A stretch of 64,000 bases of DNA from Acanthaster planci (Eukaryota > Echinodermata > Asteroidea > Valvatida > Acanthasteridae). A model generated the notes under the pieces. The model was not told the DNA's origin. It did no database searches and was given only the letters and a program-made list of their open reading frames with translations. Positions 34,994-44,605 of this stretch are shown here, in pieces. Position numbers and translations under genes: made by a program. The DNA lies in assembly GCF_001949145.1 (NCBI RefSeq), contig NW_019091374.1, positions 691,429 through 755,428 on the forward strand, in the 5' to 3' direction. Every line of letters starts with the position of its first letter. The first letter of the stretch is position 1.

Positions 34994-37900
34994 ACGAATG
35001 GACAGACAGTACTTAGAATGAACAACTCAACCGCCCAACATCAGGGACAAAATGGTGCCGTTTCCAAGACACAAGAGGCGAGCCAGGCGGCATGCAACGC
35101 CCGCGTTGTCATTCTGTACAAGTGCAGTTTGTCTCCGCAGCTTCGCAAACGGGCAGAAACCGAACTTGGCGAAAACCACCTCGTCCGGAAACTGGCCTTC
35201 GAGGCCCTGCGGCACCAGATGAGGACGCGGCCGGACATCCACTTCGCGCAGGACGAGCGCTTCCTGTTGAGATTTCTCCGCGCCAAAAAGTTCGAGGTCG
35301 ATCGTGCCTTCAAGGCCCTCGTCAAGTATTACGAACTGCACAAGAAACACCCGGACTTTTTTCAGGACTACAAGAAATCCTCCATCAAACACGTGCTCGA
35401 TGACGGATTCCCAATGGTCCTATCTTCGCCAGATCCAGAGGGACGACCAATAGTAGCACTCAGAACAAGTAAGCATTTACAATTTTATTATATAAGGATA
35501 GATTTGCGCCGGGGGAAGATGAATTAAGTAATTGTTCGCGGTACCTGCTGCTACATCTGACTCGAACCAGCCGGCCAGCACCGGCAAGCTCGGTGGTCGA
35601 GTGATTTAAGACGTCTGCACTAGTGAGCAGGAGGTCGTGGGTTCGAGTCCAACCCAAGTACGCGTGTGGTTCTTTCACACGCCCCCAGGCTGTGTTATGA
35701 CTCATGTCGGGCAGGGCAAAAAATTAATAAGAAATTAATAAGAATTATAAATAATTACAATTTTATTGTCATTACATTTTAACAAGTCTGGGACAGATTC
35801 AGAAACCGCACTCGGAACATCACGGGCCTTTCCCTATAGGCTCTCAACCTCAGCAACGTATTGAAAGATTTAGATAAATACAAACAAAAGTAAAAAAAAC
35901 AACAATAGGCTGGACTTGAAACTTGAGAACGCTAACCTCGCTTGGGTGCGCGAGCCATCACAACCCTTGGCATAAATATTATGACTCTACAAGTCTCTAA
36001 TAAAGTGGTGCAACATGGCTTGAGGATTGAGGGCAGCTTCCCTCGGTATTAAAAGTGAAAAACTATAGTTCCCGAGGCGAAGTTTGTCGACTTCCAGTAT
36101 CTCGGGTAGCTATTATTCATTAAAACATGGGTTTTTAATATTCCAATGCAGTCAATTGGGACACGAATAACTACGGCGCCGTAGACATTGTTAAGGCTCT
36201 CTTCATGGTGATGGAGGACCTGATGGAGGCCGAGGAAGCACAGATCACAGGGATCAACCTCCTGGTGGATCTCGAAGGCATGGGAACGCAGCACGTCATG
36301 CAGATGGGTCCCAACCTGGCGAGGAAAGTCACCTCCATATTTCAGGTAAATGTGGCGACAAATTCAGCCCTTGAATTGATTATTTATGTCACAGCGCACT
36401 TGTACTGACAGAGCAGGTCGAGCCAAATGGCACAGAGGTGAAAGGCTATAAATCATAGCTTCTGTAGCGAGTCAGCTGCTCAGCTACGCAGTTTAGGATC
36501 AAGGACGGATCCAGAACCAGCTTTTCAGGGGTGCCAAACCTGTTGTCGCGGAGGGGAAAATATTTCGATTTTTTTTCATTTAACCTTTTATGGCTTTTCC
36601 GAGGGGTGGAGCTACTTTCGGGGGCTTTTTACACGCCTTTTGGGTTATTATTTAGCACCTGAGGCATGTCCCTGCTGCACGCCCCTGTCTCTGTCGCTGT
36701 TGTGACACATCACAACAGCCAAGTAGATTTTGTTCTTTTGGCTTGAAATTCATGAAAAACAAATAATTGTGGTGTCACATCATGGAACCCCCTAGACTTG
36801 AACCCGTGCGGGGGTTAACAATTAAGGTAGCCGACCAGAACAGTAACGAACTATAAGGCTAAGAAGAACTATGTTACCACTCGGGCAGCAAAACTTCACT
36901 GGATCCCGAATCTTCATTTAAGCCGTTGGCCACTAAAACCGATATACAATGAGTCAAACTGATGGGAATCAGGAATACCCAAAACACACAGAGACGGCAA
37001 AATTATGGTGGTCATTGGGTAGGGGCTTAAGGCCAAAAAAGGACTCCGGTTTTTGGTAATGGGCTTGGTCCAAAAGTGGTGCAGGCGGACGCGGTTTTTT
37101 TTTTCCTCGGTGATGTACATGCACATATACATATACTTTAGAGTGCATGGCCTTGTTACTCTGAGAAGTGTGAATTAACAACTTTTAATCAATAAAAAGA
37201 CCATAAAATATGACAAGAAGCAATAGCGTCAGTCATCTCACTCAAAAAAAGAGGCTTCTATTCTTGGCAAGATTGAGCTTGTTAAAATACAGTAGCACAA
37301 CCACTATGGAAAAATTAAATGTCAAAAATAAATGTTCAGCTCCAGTCTCCGGTTTTAAATGAAATTCGTATGAGGTAGCAGTATGTGACATTCTTTGCAC
37401 TTTTTTCTGCCTTAGCTTAGAGGAAACAAATTGCACGTCAAATGTGAAAAAATAGAAGAAAACAGTTCAGCTCCAGAGTCAAAATGAAAATAAAATTCTC
37501 ATGAGGTAAATGATATACTGTGCACATTGTTTTCTGTTTTAGCTTATAAGAAACAAGTTGCACATAAAATATTGGTGAAAAACATTCAGCCCAGAAATTA
37601 AAATCTCCTGTCACTCAAATCTACTTATGTCCTTGGCAAGTGACGATGCATGAGTTGTTACATGTAAGTTGTTATCATAACGCGATGTCCATCGCCACTG
37701 CATGCGTATTACCGCCACTGCCTCAACGACACTGAAATAGACCCTCACAGTTTGTTGCTTAAAAAGCGTTTTAAATTTGTATACATAAGCAGGACGTAAG
37801 ACCACTTCTTTTTTCTGGTTCGCAGACGTGGGCCCGGGCCCGAATCAATTGGCTACGGCGAATATTTGGTAGCATCCACGGCCAGTTCCCATAGAATCAT

Positions 37901-39256
37901 GCGTTATATCAAGCCGCAGCCAACTGATTCGGACACGGCCCGAAGTTCCTGTGAAGATACAGGAATGACGTCATCTGATAAGAGTGCCCGACTGAAATGT
38001 ACGGATTCCTTCACCGTACATATTACTCAACCCTACCCATCAAAAACACTTCAAAAAATTACGCGGTAGCAGAATTTCTGCCAGTCAAGTAAGTTTGACG
38101 GCTTTTGGAAATCGTTTTATGCAAAATAAATGCAAAATAAAATAATCGTTTAGCGTACAAGAACGTGGCGCTTAGCCTACCAACTTGACCATCTGACTGA
38201 AAGTAGTGGATGAAAAGAGATATCAAAAATCTGCTTGCGATTTCCCACTCCACAGAATTGTGTTCCTGTTCGACTGACTGGCATCCATTTCGTGAACGAG
38301 CCTGTGGTATTCGACGCTGCATTTACGATTCTGAAGGCATTCATGGCAGACAAAATGAAACAAAGGGTAATTATCATTGTCACCTTGGGTCCCTCCTGCT
38401 GTAATAATCATTATTATTAGAAGATTACCAACACATTTCCATTTTAAAGGCTTATAAGTAAGCTGTCACCTCGTTTCCCTTTCCCAGCAATGCTTCTCTT
38501 CATTCCTTTAAACACATTCAAAGGAAAAACGTATTGAAAATTGTTTTGGCCCTATTCCGCTGAGCTTTTGTGTTTTATGTGGTAATTAGTGCAACCATAA
38601 TGGATACCAACACATCTAGAACTCATCAAACAGTAAGATCCAAGGTCGACTCAGCAAAAGAAATCAAACTAGTATACTTCCCAGATAACACAGTGGTGGT
38701 AAGTTGGCGTGCGTGACAGCAGTGGACCTCTATTGTTCACGCTTACCCAAATTGATATTTCTTCGAGCCGAGTTCTAAACACAATTTTTTTTTTAAGGGA
38801 AATGCTTCCATCGGAAATGTCATTCGAGCATTTCCAGTACGTTTCAAAGGTATTTACAATACAACAGGTCATGTCAAACAGACCTGGCAAATTGCAGAGC
38901 TGGTACACCCCCCCCCCACACACACACACCATTTATTTTCATTTCTCAAACTCGTAAGCAGCTTACCTTTGGCCTCTTCCCTCTGTCCCAAGGTCAAGGT
39001 ACATGGCAGGGACTTCGGCAGTCTTCACCAGCACTTCCCGGCGTCGATTCTCCCAAGCGACTGGGGAGGTAGCCTGGGACGCTACTCGAACGTCGACTGG
39101 AGAGACAGGTTTCTCGCCCAGGACCGAGACTTTGCGCCTGCTGCCGACGAGGGAATCCTCCAGCATGCCAAGAAGTCCAAAGGTCACTCAAAGAAGGACT
39201 CGCTAGGCTCGTCCAAGAAACTCTTCAAAAAGGACTCGGGCAAAGGCACAACTTGA
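34994..39256 (+). CDS. CRAL-TRIO lipid-transfer protein, TTPA/TTPAL/clavesin-like, four coding exons, 339 aa
   Basis: Predicted cytosolic carrier of a hydrophobic ligand, of the alpha-tocopherol-transfer-protein and clavesin group. The coding exons are 35018-35468, 36152-36345, 38256-38366 and 38993-39256, 1020 nt in all, each with GT-AG borders and compatible phases. Residues 40-105 form the CRAL-TRIO N-terminal helical domain, with the hallmark RFLLRFLRAKKFEVDRAF at 81-98. Residues 120-278 are the lipid-binding fold, with VDLEGMG (189-195), GIHFVNEPVVFDAAF (224-238) and HFPASILPSDWGG (266-278). The C-terminus (311-339) is a Lys/Ser-rich tail not expected in TTPA. The start is taken as the ATG at 35018. 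The frame stays open back to the acceptor at 34994, so a start in an upstream exon is possible. The ligand cannot be told from the sequence. Confidence 0.9.
34998..35021 (+). promoter_or_regulatory. Short upstream reading frame overlapping the CRAL-TRIO start codon
   Basis: Four nt into the exon an ATG opens a seven-codon frame (MDRQYLE). Its TGA (35019-35021) overlaps the proposed main ATG (35018) as ATGA. It would matter only if this exon carries the 5' UTR, and could then lower or couple initiation. Confidence 0.3.
35018..35468 (+). CDS. CRAL-TRIO protein, first coding exon
   Basis: The exon is preceded by an acceptor (gtttacag|ACGAATGG) and ends at ACAA|GTAAGC in phase 1. It codes residues 1-150, with the N-terminal helical domain and the first strand of the lipid-binding domain (GFPMVLSSPDPEGRPIVALR). 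Confidence 0.88.
35584..35757 (+). mobile_element. tRNA-derived SINE in intron 1 of the CRAL-TRIO gene
   Basis: RNA polymerase III A box TGGTCGAGTGA (35594-35604) and B box GGTTCGAGTCC (35640-35650) are at tRNA-like spacing, with a CTGC/GCAG anticodon-like stem between them. A tRNA-unrelated part follows, then an AATTAATAAG-type repeated tail. The body resembles Leu/Ser-type tRNA. Confidence 0.65.
36152..36345 (+). CDS. CRAL-TRIO protein, coding exon 2
   Basis: Acceptor aatgcag|TCAATT, donor TTTCAG|GTAAAT, phase 1 in and phase 0 out. It codes INWDTNNYGAVDIVKALF to ARKVTSIFQ and includes the GINLLVDLEGMG strand typical of CRAL-TRIO domains. Confidence 0.9.
36780..36905 (-). mobile_element. 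Possible tRNA-derived element in intron 2 of the CRAL-TRIO gene
   Basis: On the minus strand, GCCCGAGTGGTAAC (36886-36873) resembles an A box. GGTTCAAGTC (36804-36795) resembles a B box about 75 nt downstream. The spacing is wide and no clear tail is seen. Confidence 0.35.
37334..37600. repeat. Tandem duplication, unit about 120-130 bp
   Basis: GTTCAGCTCCAG-type starts occur at 37334, 37465 and 37584. The first two units also share ATGAGGTA, TTTTCTG..TTAGCTTA and GAAACAA.TTGCAC in order. The third is partial. It lies in intron 2 of the CRAL-TRIO gene. Confidence 0.6.
37824..37943. repeat. Palindromic MITE (GGCCGTGTCCGAATCA family), copy 1
   Basis: The left arm GGCCCGAATCAATTGGCTAC matches, inverted, the right arm GGCCGTGTCCGAATCAGTTG. 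It shares TTCCCATAGA and adjoining sequence with the copy at 43017-43291. Confidence 0.55.
38256..38366 (+). CDS. CRAL-TRIO protein, coding exon 3
   Basis: The exon is 111 nt, phase 0 at both ends, from acceptor ctccacag|AATTGT to donor CAAAGG|GTAATT. It codes VRLTGIHFVNEPVVFD and the helix ILKAFMADKMKQR, matching the same segment of TTPA-family proteins. Confidence 0.9.
38993..39256 (+). CDS. CRAL-TRIO protein, last coding exon
   Basis: The acceptor gtcccaag|GTCAAG opens the exon in phase 0. It codes VKVHGRDFGSLHQHFPASIL and LPSDWGG, which close the lipid-binding fold. An acidic/aromatic linker (SNVDWRDRFLAQDRDF) and a Lys/Ser-rich tail follow, then TGA at 39254-39256. Confidence 0.88.
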   Translation, partial: VKVHGRDFGSLHQHFPASILPSDWGGSLGRYSNVDWRDRFLAQDRDFAPAADEGILQHAKKSKGHSKKDSLGSSKKLFKKDSGKGTT

Positions 39257-39422
39257 TACAGCTATAATCAGCCACAAAATGATGCTTAAATTTTGCTTAA
39301 TATGCACGAATGTATGCTTCTATTCATGGGATAACAAATATAACATCAACTCTTTAACATAGGTGTGCATATCAGGGTGCGGGGTCCTGGTCTAGTATGA
39401 ACCGTGAAGGTACTTTGACAAG

Positions 39423-39428
39423 AATAAA
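39423..39428 (+). terminator. Poly(A) signal AATAAA of the CRAL-TRIO gene
   Basis: A canonical AATAAA lies 167 nt after the stop codon on the same strand, giving a short 3' UTR. Confidence 0.55.
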
Positions 39429-39667
39429 ATCAGTGTAGGTATAAATCAAGCAAGAAAGCTTGAAGGCTGGAAGTGCAGGGGATTTGAGTGACACAAATGT
39501 GTCTCGGTAATTGCGAATCCTGAAACATGTACATGTAAAACTGAATAGAACAAAGGACACTCGTTAGAGACTAGTCTGCAAGTAAAATGAGCGGTCCCAT
39601 ATTAAATTAGTACAGCTTAAAAGGAACCAGGAAATAGAAATATTTTTATAAATTTTACTAAAAACCT

Positions 39668-40200
39668 TTTATATTGCACCTTTGGGTTTCAATTAACCTT
39701 ATTTTAAATTTTTGTTTTGCCATTTTAACCCAAACTTTGATGCTTTTTTTGTTTTTATGCTAATGCTATTTGAATATTCATGAGCAGAAATATGATGCTA
39801 TCCAAGGCACTGAATCTCAGTGTTGCACTGATTTGTGCACAGAAAATGTCTAGATTTTTTTACCACTGCTATGGCAGATTTTATTTTCTTTGGCAATTTA
39901 TTGCAGTGTAAGTATATGGCCATAATCCAGCAAAAATCCTTTTCACAGAAATGTTTCCAGATGGAAAATTTGGGATTCACAATTTGAACATGAAAACATG
40001 CATCCTGAACCATGTCTTCCTGGATTTACATCAGAGCAAAAGCGTCCTCACTTGTCCAGAAATGCTTGGTCAATTTTTGATATTTGAAAAAGTGCAACGT
40101 TCAGTTCACGAAACTTAAAAAAAATGTCAAACAGTCTTCATACATGGAAGAAGAATATAGAGATACATGAAAACTGATTCTAAGAAAAATTCATTTCCTG
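39668..40200. repeat. About 500-bp dispersed repeat, copy 2
   Basis: It begins ATTGCACCTTTGGGTTTCAA and ends near GAAAAATTCATTTCC, in the same block order as copies 1 and 3 with diverged spacing. It lies just downstream of the CRAL-TRIO gene. Confidence 0.6.
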
Positions 40201-41714
40201 GTTCCTTTTTAAAGCATATGTTAACATTATTACCTCCTCATTACAAATCATTGCTGTACATTCTCCACAAAAACACCAGTCTTGCACTTCCATTTGAAAT
40301 GGTTTTACTCATCGTTTTGCAAATGTTTTGGAGAAAATTTCAAAGGATAAGTAAAGTTGGCCTGATATTATTTGGAAGGCGTTTCTTTACTTTGATGCCT
40401 GTGACGAAGAGATCCGTACGGTAGAATTTACTTGTGCATATCATCGAGCTTCAGGTATTGTTCACATTTGAGAAAATTTGACATAATAATTAAAGAGAAT
40501 TACAAAATAATAATAAAATGCAAAGTGCTCTCTTGCGCCCCAAACACACAACAACAGAAGAAAAGGGAAAGGCCTAAATACCCCCCCGAAAAACGTAAAC
40601 TGGAAAAACGCAACGAAGTTTTTTTTCAAGTTTTTAAGAATGCAGTTACCGAAACAAATAAACTCTTTTCGACTTGAAATAAAACAAAACTAAAATATTC
40701 ATTTCGGAACCCAACTGATGTATTACTTTATGGCGTCAAAGTATGGAGCGCCAGGTCTGCACTTCAAAAATCAGTCAGTCTTGTTTTCTTTCATCTCCGT
40801 TACTGCATCTTTTATGGCAAAGCACACAAAAACACAAACCAAAAACGACACAAAAACTCATAAAAATGCTCTGCATTAAAGATGATTGAAGTGGTACAAA
40901 ATGCAACCTTCTCAAGAAGGCCTATCTGGTCTAGTTCCCTGACCTGGTCGCCATGATAGCTCTTGAAAAATTGAAGCAGTCAAGGGACTAGGTCTAAAAC
41001 TAGGTCTTGCAATGGCGTAACTGAAGGGAAATTTCTGGGGAAGGGCGTCCGGGATGCACATATTTTTCCAGGGCAACTAAAAGCAAAGAACAGTGAATAC
41101 TGGTGCACACTGTAGGAATTGTACACTTTTCACACGTTCAACGAGTGGGGGCACAACCTTCCCGCTGGGTCGAGGGCACGTGCCCCCCCCCTAATTATGC
41201 CACTGAGGTCATGGCAGCCGTCACACGTTGCACTGTTTAAAGTTATAATTCAGTAATTTTTGCTGATGCCACTTTCAATAAAATAATAAAGAAAGATAAT
41301 TGGAGAAATAAGTCTGACAAATAATCTCTTCGCTAATTAAAACTTAATTTGAACGCTTGCCACCCCCCCCAAAAAATGGGTAAAGTTTGACTTGGCCTGA
41401 CTTTGTGCATGAAGCTCTTCCGCTTCTGGTATCTGCGTGAGTTCGGTGCAGTTCCTGCTCAAGGTAAAATTGTAAGTGCATGTTACCAGCTATTACAGAT
41501 CATGTTAGAGACACGGGAAAGGGCTATATTAAAAGCCGAGAAGAAAATGCAAAGAACCCCATTTCACCAAAACCGTATCCAAAGTAAAAGAACAACTGTG
41601 AGAGACAACGTTAAGCTCGTCACAAAGTTGGAGTTACAGCTTTTATTGAAACAAACATTCTTTCAATTCATTTTTTGACATTTCTTCATGGAATCGTTCT
41701 ACGAAGCAATAATA
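40201..41714. other. No gene recognised
   Basis: AT-rich sequence with short frames. Between about 41010 and 41210 the sequence begins GGCGTAACTG and ends CATAATTAG in inverted form, with poly-C/G runs. This suggests another degenerate MITE. Confidence 0.4.
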
Positions 41715-41887
41715 CGGGGGTTCACAATAGTGCGCCTCTAAGAGTTCGCAACGCGTTGGCCCATCTCAGTGCGCGAAATCTGTCGACGTAATGTATATGT
41801 GCGTTTGGAAAGGGTCGACAGAATCCGTGCACTGTGATTGGTCAACACGTTGCAAACTCCTGGAGGCGCACTATTGTGAAACGCCCG
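41715..41887. repeat. TA-flanked palindromic MITE (CGGGCGTTCACAATAG family), copy 1
   Basis: The ends CGGGGGTTCACAATAGTGCG and, inverted, CGGGCGTTTCACAATAGTGC are flanked by TA on both sides. Internal GTCGAC-centred arms pair as well. It is about 71-80% alike to the copy at 62945-63112 by eye. Confidence 0.7.
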
Positions 41888-43016
41888 TATTCTTTGATGA
41901 AAATCATCTTTCATAATTTATTTCAGTATGTGTATCAATTCCTATTTACACAAAACAAAAATAAAAAAAACACAAAAATAATGTCGAAATCCGACACAGC
42001 GAACAGTCCTTGGATGTGGCTTCAGAGAAAGTGGATGCTTCCCTAATAAGAGCGTGTCTAAAAACAAATTTTTGAGAGTAGGGGCGATATTTTGTTGGGA
42101 GCGATTTTTTAAAAATTCTTGAAACCTCTAATTGCCTGGGGCTAAATATACCCCCCTTTTACACGCTTTTTGGAGGATGGTAAGTGAAAATATCCAACAA
42201 CAACTAAATTGCCCTCTTTTCATTGTTTTTTCCAAAAAAAAAACTCTGTCCAGGGGGGTCCCTTTTGCCCCTCCGGATATGACAGTGTGACCTCATGGAC
42301 TTACGTCACAGACAGTACGTGTCACTCTGTGACCAGCCAAAGAATGCGTCAGCTAGGCGGTCTTATTCTACACGACCACTACAACAGGTAACCGCAAAGG
42401 TCTGGAAAACAATCGGTGGATCAAATTCTTTGCGTGGCTTTTTGGAAAAAAGAATAAGAAAGCAGTTTTCTTTGGACTATTATATTCTCCCTTCCCAAAG
42501 CGTGTACAAAGACCCACAATGTAGCGTCTCTCCTCTAAAAGACTAAGAACGTATTTTTAAGGAACTTTGCGAATTTTTCGTTTAATTAAATAAAAATATC
42601 AATCGCCAGATTTGGTTCCAAACCCGCCCTTTTGTACATAACCAACTACTTGCACATCAGAAGTCCTCATTTCACATGCAATCTGGGAGTTGAAAGCAAC
42701 AACAAAGTACACTTTGCCCGTGAACACAGACTTTGCCCCTGTCATATTCGTTCAGATTAAAAACAAACAAACAAACAATTAAAAAACAAGCATTATATTT
42801 AACCTCATGGCTTGGCCAAGGTTGGCACCAAGTTGCGTGGCAAAATATGTTCAGTGCAACCACGTTCCATTTACAAACTTCCAACTGCTGGGAGCATTAG
42901 CTGCTGAAAGGTAACGAAATCACGTTTGGATGAATTCCCTCATTTTCAGAAGTGGTTTGAATTCTCCATGTTTTGGCCACGCAACACCGGTAGCTTCTCG
43001 GCTACAAAGACCCTGA
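41888..43016. other. No gene recognised
   Basis: Short frames only. There is a poly-A run near 42235 and an (AAAC)n-like run near 42767. Nothing else is supported. Confidence 0.45.
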
Positions 43017-43291
43017 AGGCCGTGTCGAAATTATTTGGTTGCGGCCTAAAATTACACGCAAGTCTATAGATTACCGTTGTGAATACGTCACGCACACAAT
43101 TAGTGTGTAAAAGGCATTAGCGCGAGAACCAGCGCGTGAACCAACATGCGCGCGTATACTCCTTTCGTTTGCACTGCACTTTCTGGTTCACAGTGACGTC
43201 ACATTTCGGTACTCTATGGTAGTGGCCGCGGACGGTTCCCATAGAGTCGTGTATTATTTTAAGCCAGAACCAAGTGATTTGGACGCTGCCT
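43017..43291. repeat. Palindromic MITE (GGCCGTGTCCGAATCA family), copy 2
   Basis: The left end AGGCCGTGTCGAAATTATTT and the right end, inverted as AGGCAGCGTCCAAATCACTT, form arms of about 36 bp. The centre is longer than in copy 1. Confidence 0.55.
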
Positions 43292-44089
43292 ATGAATTGT
43301 CACGTCGGGGTACCAGGCCATGAGTAAGGAAAGACGCGTGCACGCGCATGTATGCTGTTTAGAACTGCGATTACATGCGTTTATAGACGAATCCAGGCGC
43401 GCGAACGCAGTGCACTCAGAAAAGAAGCAACCATCAAGGGCCCATTATTCCAGCAAAAAGTGGCTTGAAGCTCCCGCCATTTACGAAGAACCTTTCTGGT
43501 GCCCACTTGGTGATCACACAGCCCGGATTCGTCTTCAATGGGGATTGAATACGCGCTACTCAATTTTCAATTGAATGTGCACAAACCGTATAGCTTATGG
43601 AAAAGATATATATTCGCTCAGCGAATGTCTAGGATAAGCTTGAAGTTGCATCACGTGATTGCGGTCCATCGGCAAGCATCTACCTTACGCAAAGAAAGCG
43701 TCAGTTGAAGCAATATCGGCAAATCACAAACTTGTCCTTTTTGATCAAAGGCTCCAGTTGGCTGGCGGCCAAGATACATCATTATTTTGCATGCACACAA
43801 GAATACACATAAGCACCATGGCCGCGGCTGTATACGTCGTGACGCGTGCTATTGCTGTGCCGAAATTAACACGAACGTGGTAATAGCACGGCAATAGAGT
43901 GGCAATTGCGCTGACCATGGTCACGCCACTATCATTCAGAACACCTATTACGCAGCATGTCCTGCAGAGCTTGTCCCGCCGAATGCAATTTGCCGATTCG
44001 AATAGGCGTTAAACACCGTGCTACAGCAGAGCGGAAATCAATTTATTTAAGTTCGGCACGGCAGTTGCACCGCAAATAGTCCAGGCCTA

Positions 44090-44276
44090 AAGGCCGGTTC
44101 ATACTTCAGGCGAATGCAAAAGCGAAGCGAATTTGTAGCGAAATTTTCTCTCGAGGTGGAATGTGTTCGCCAATTCGTAACGCGAACATTTGATCTGCCC
44201 TGCATACCGTTGCGTTTTCCCCTGCAGTAAAACGAGCGTCACAAATTCGCGTTCGTTTCCGCTTTGAACCGACCTT
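44090..44276. repeat. MITE (AAGGYCRGTTCA family), copy 2
   Basis: Ends AAGGCCGGTTCA and, inverted, AAGGTCGGTTCA are flanked on both sides by TA (44088-44089 and 44277-44278). The inner arms share GCGAATTTGT on both sides. The element is about 187 bp and has no coding capacity. Confidence 0.6.
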
Positions 44277-44463
44277 TATAATACACGAAAAAACGCCAAG
44301 CATCTTTCTCCCCTCAACACGTATGCAAGCGCAATGAAGGAAACAGGTTCATGGGTTAGGTCTTTGTTTGTTCACTGACAAGACAACACGTGATTAATGT
44401 TTGTCATGAATGAAGCTTAACGTACACATACGGTGTATCAGCACAGACTTTGAGGGAACCAAG

Positions 44464-44545
44464 ATGGCGGAAACGTATACAGTTCGCTTGCATCAAGACG
44501 AAGCGCCAGTCAGTGTGTTGCAATCGCTCCAACTCATGCCACACA
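44464..44545 (+). CDS. Candidate first coding exon of an unknown plus-strand gene
   Basis: The ATG lies inside CCAAGATGGCGGAAAC, an exact YY1-type start-site motif. The frame codes MAETYTVRLHQDEAPVSVLQ and then SLQLMPH, and meets a strong donor, CACACA|GTGAGT, in phase 1. Read through, it stops seven codons later, so a splice is needed for a longer protein. I do not recognise the peptide and no downstream exon was identified. Its intron would run antisense through sulfotransferase A, whose stop codon lies 61 nt beyond the donor. Confidence 0.4.
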
Positions 44546-44605
44546 GTGAGTACTTCGGCGAACGATAAAAAAAAACAGTCATTCTTCTTGTCGTTCGTAC
44601 TACGC

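Noticed and set aside
35027-35403. Frames of 94-121 codons on both strands over the first CRAL-TRIO exon
   Set aside because: The frame with the CRAL-TRIO motifs and correct splice phases is the coding one.
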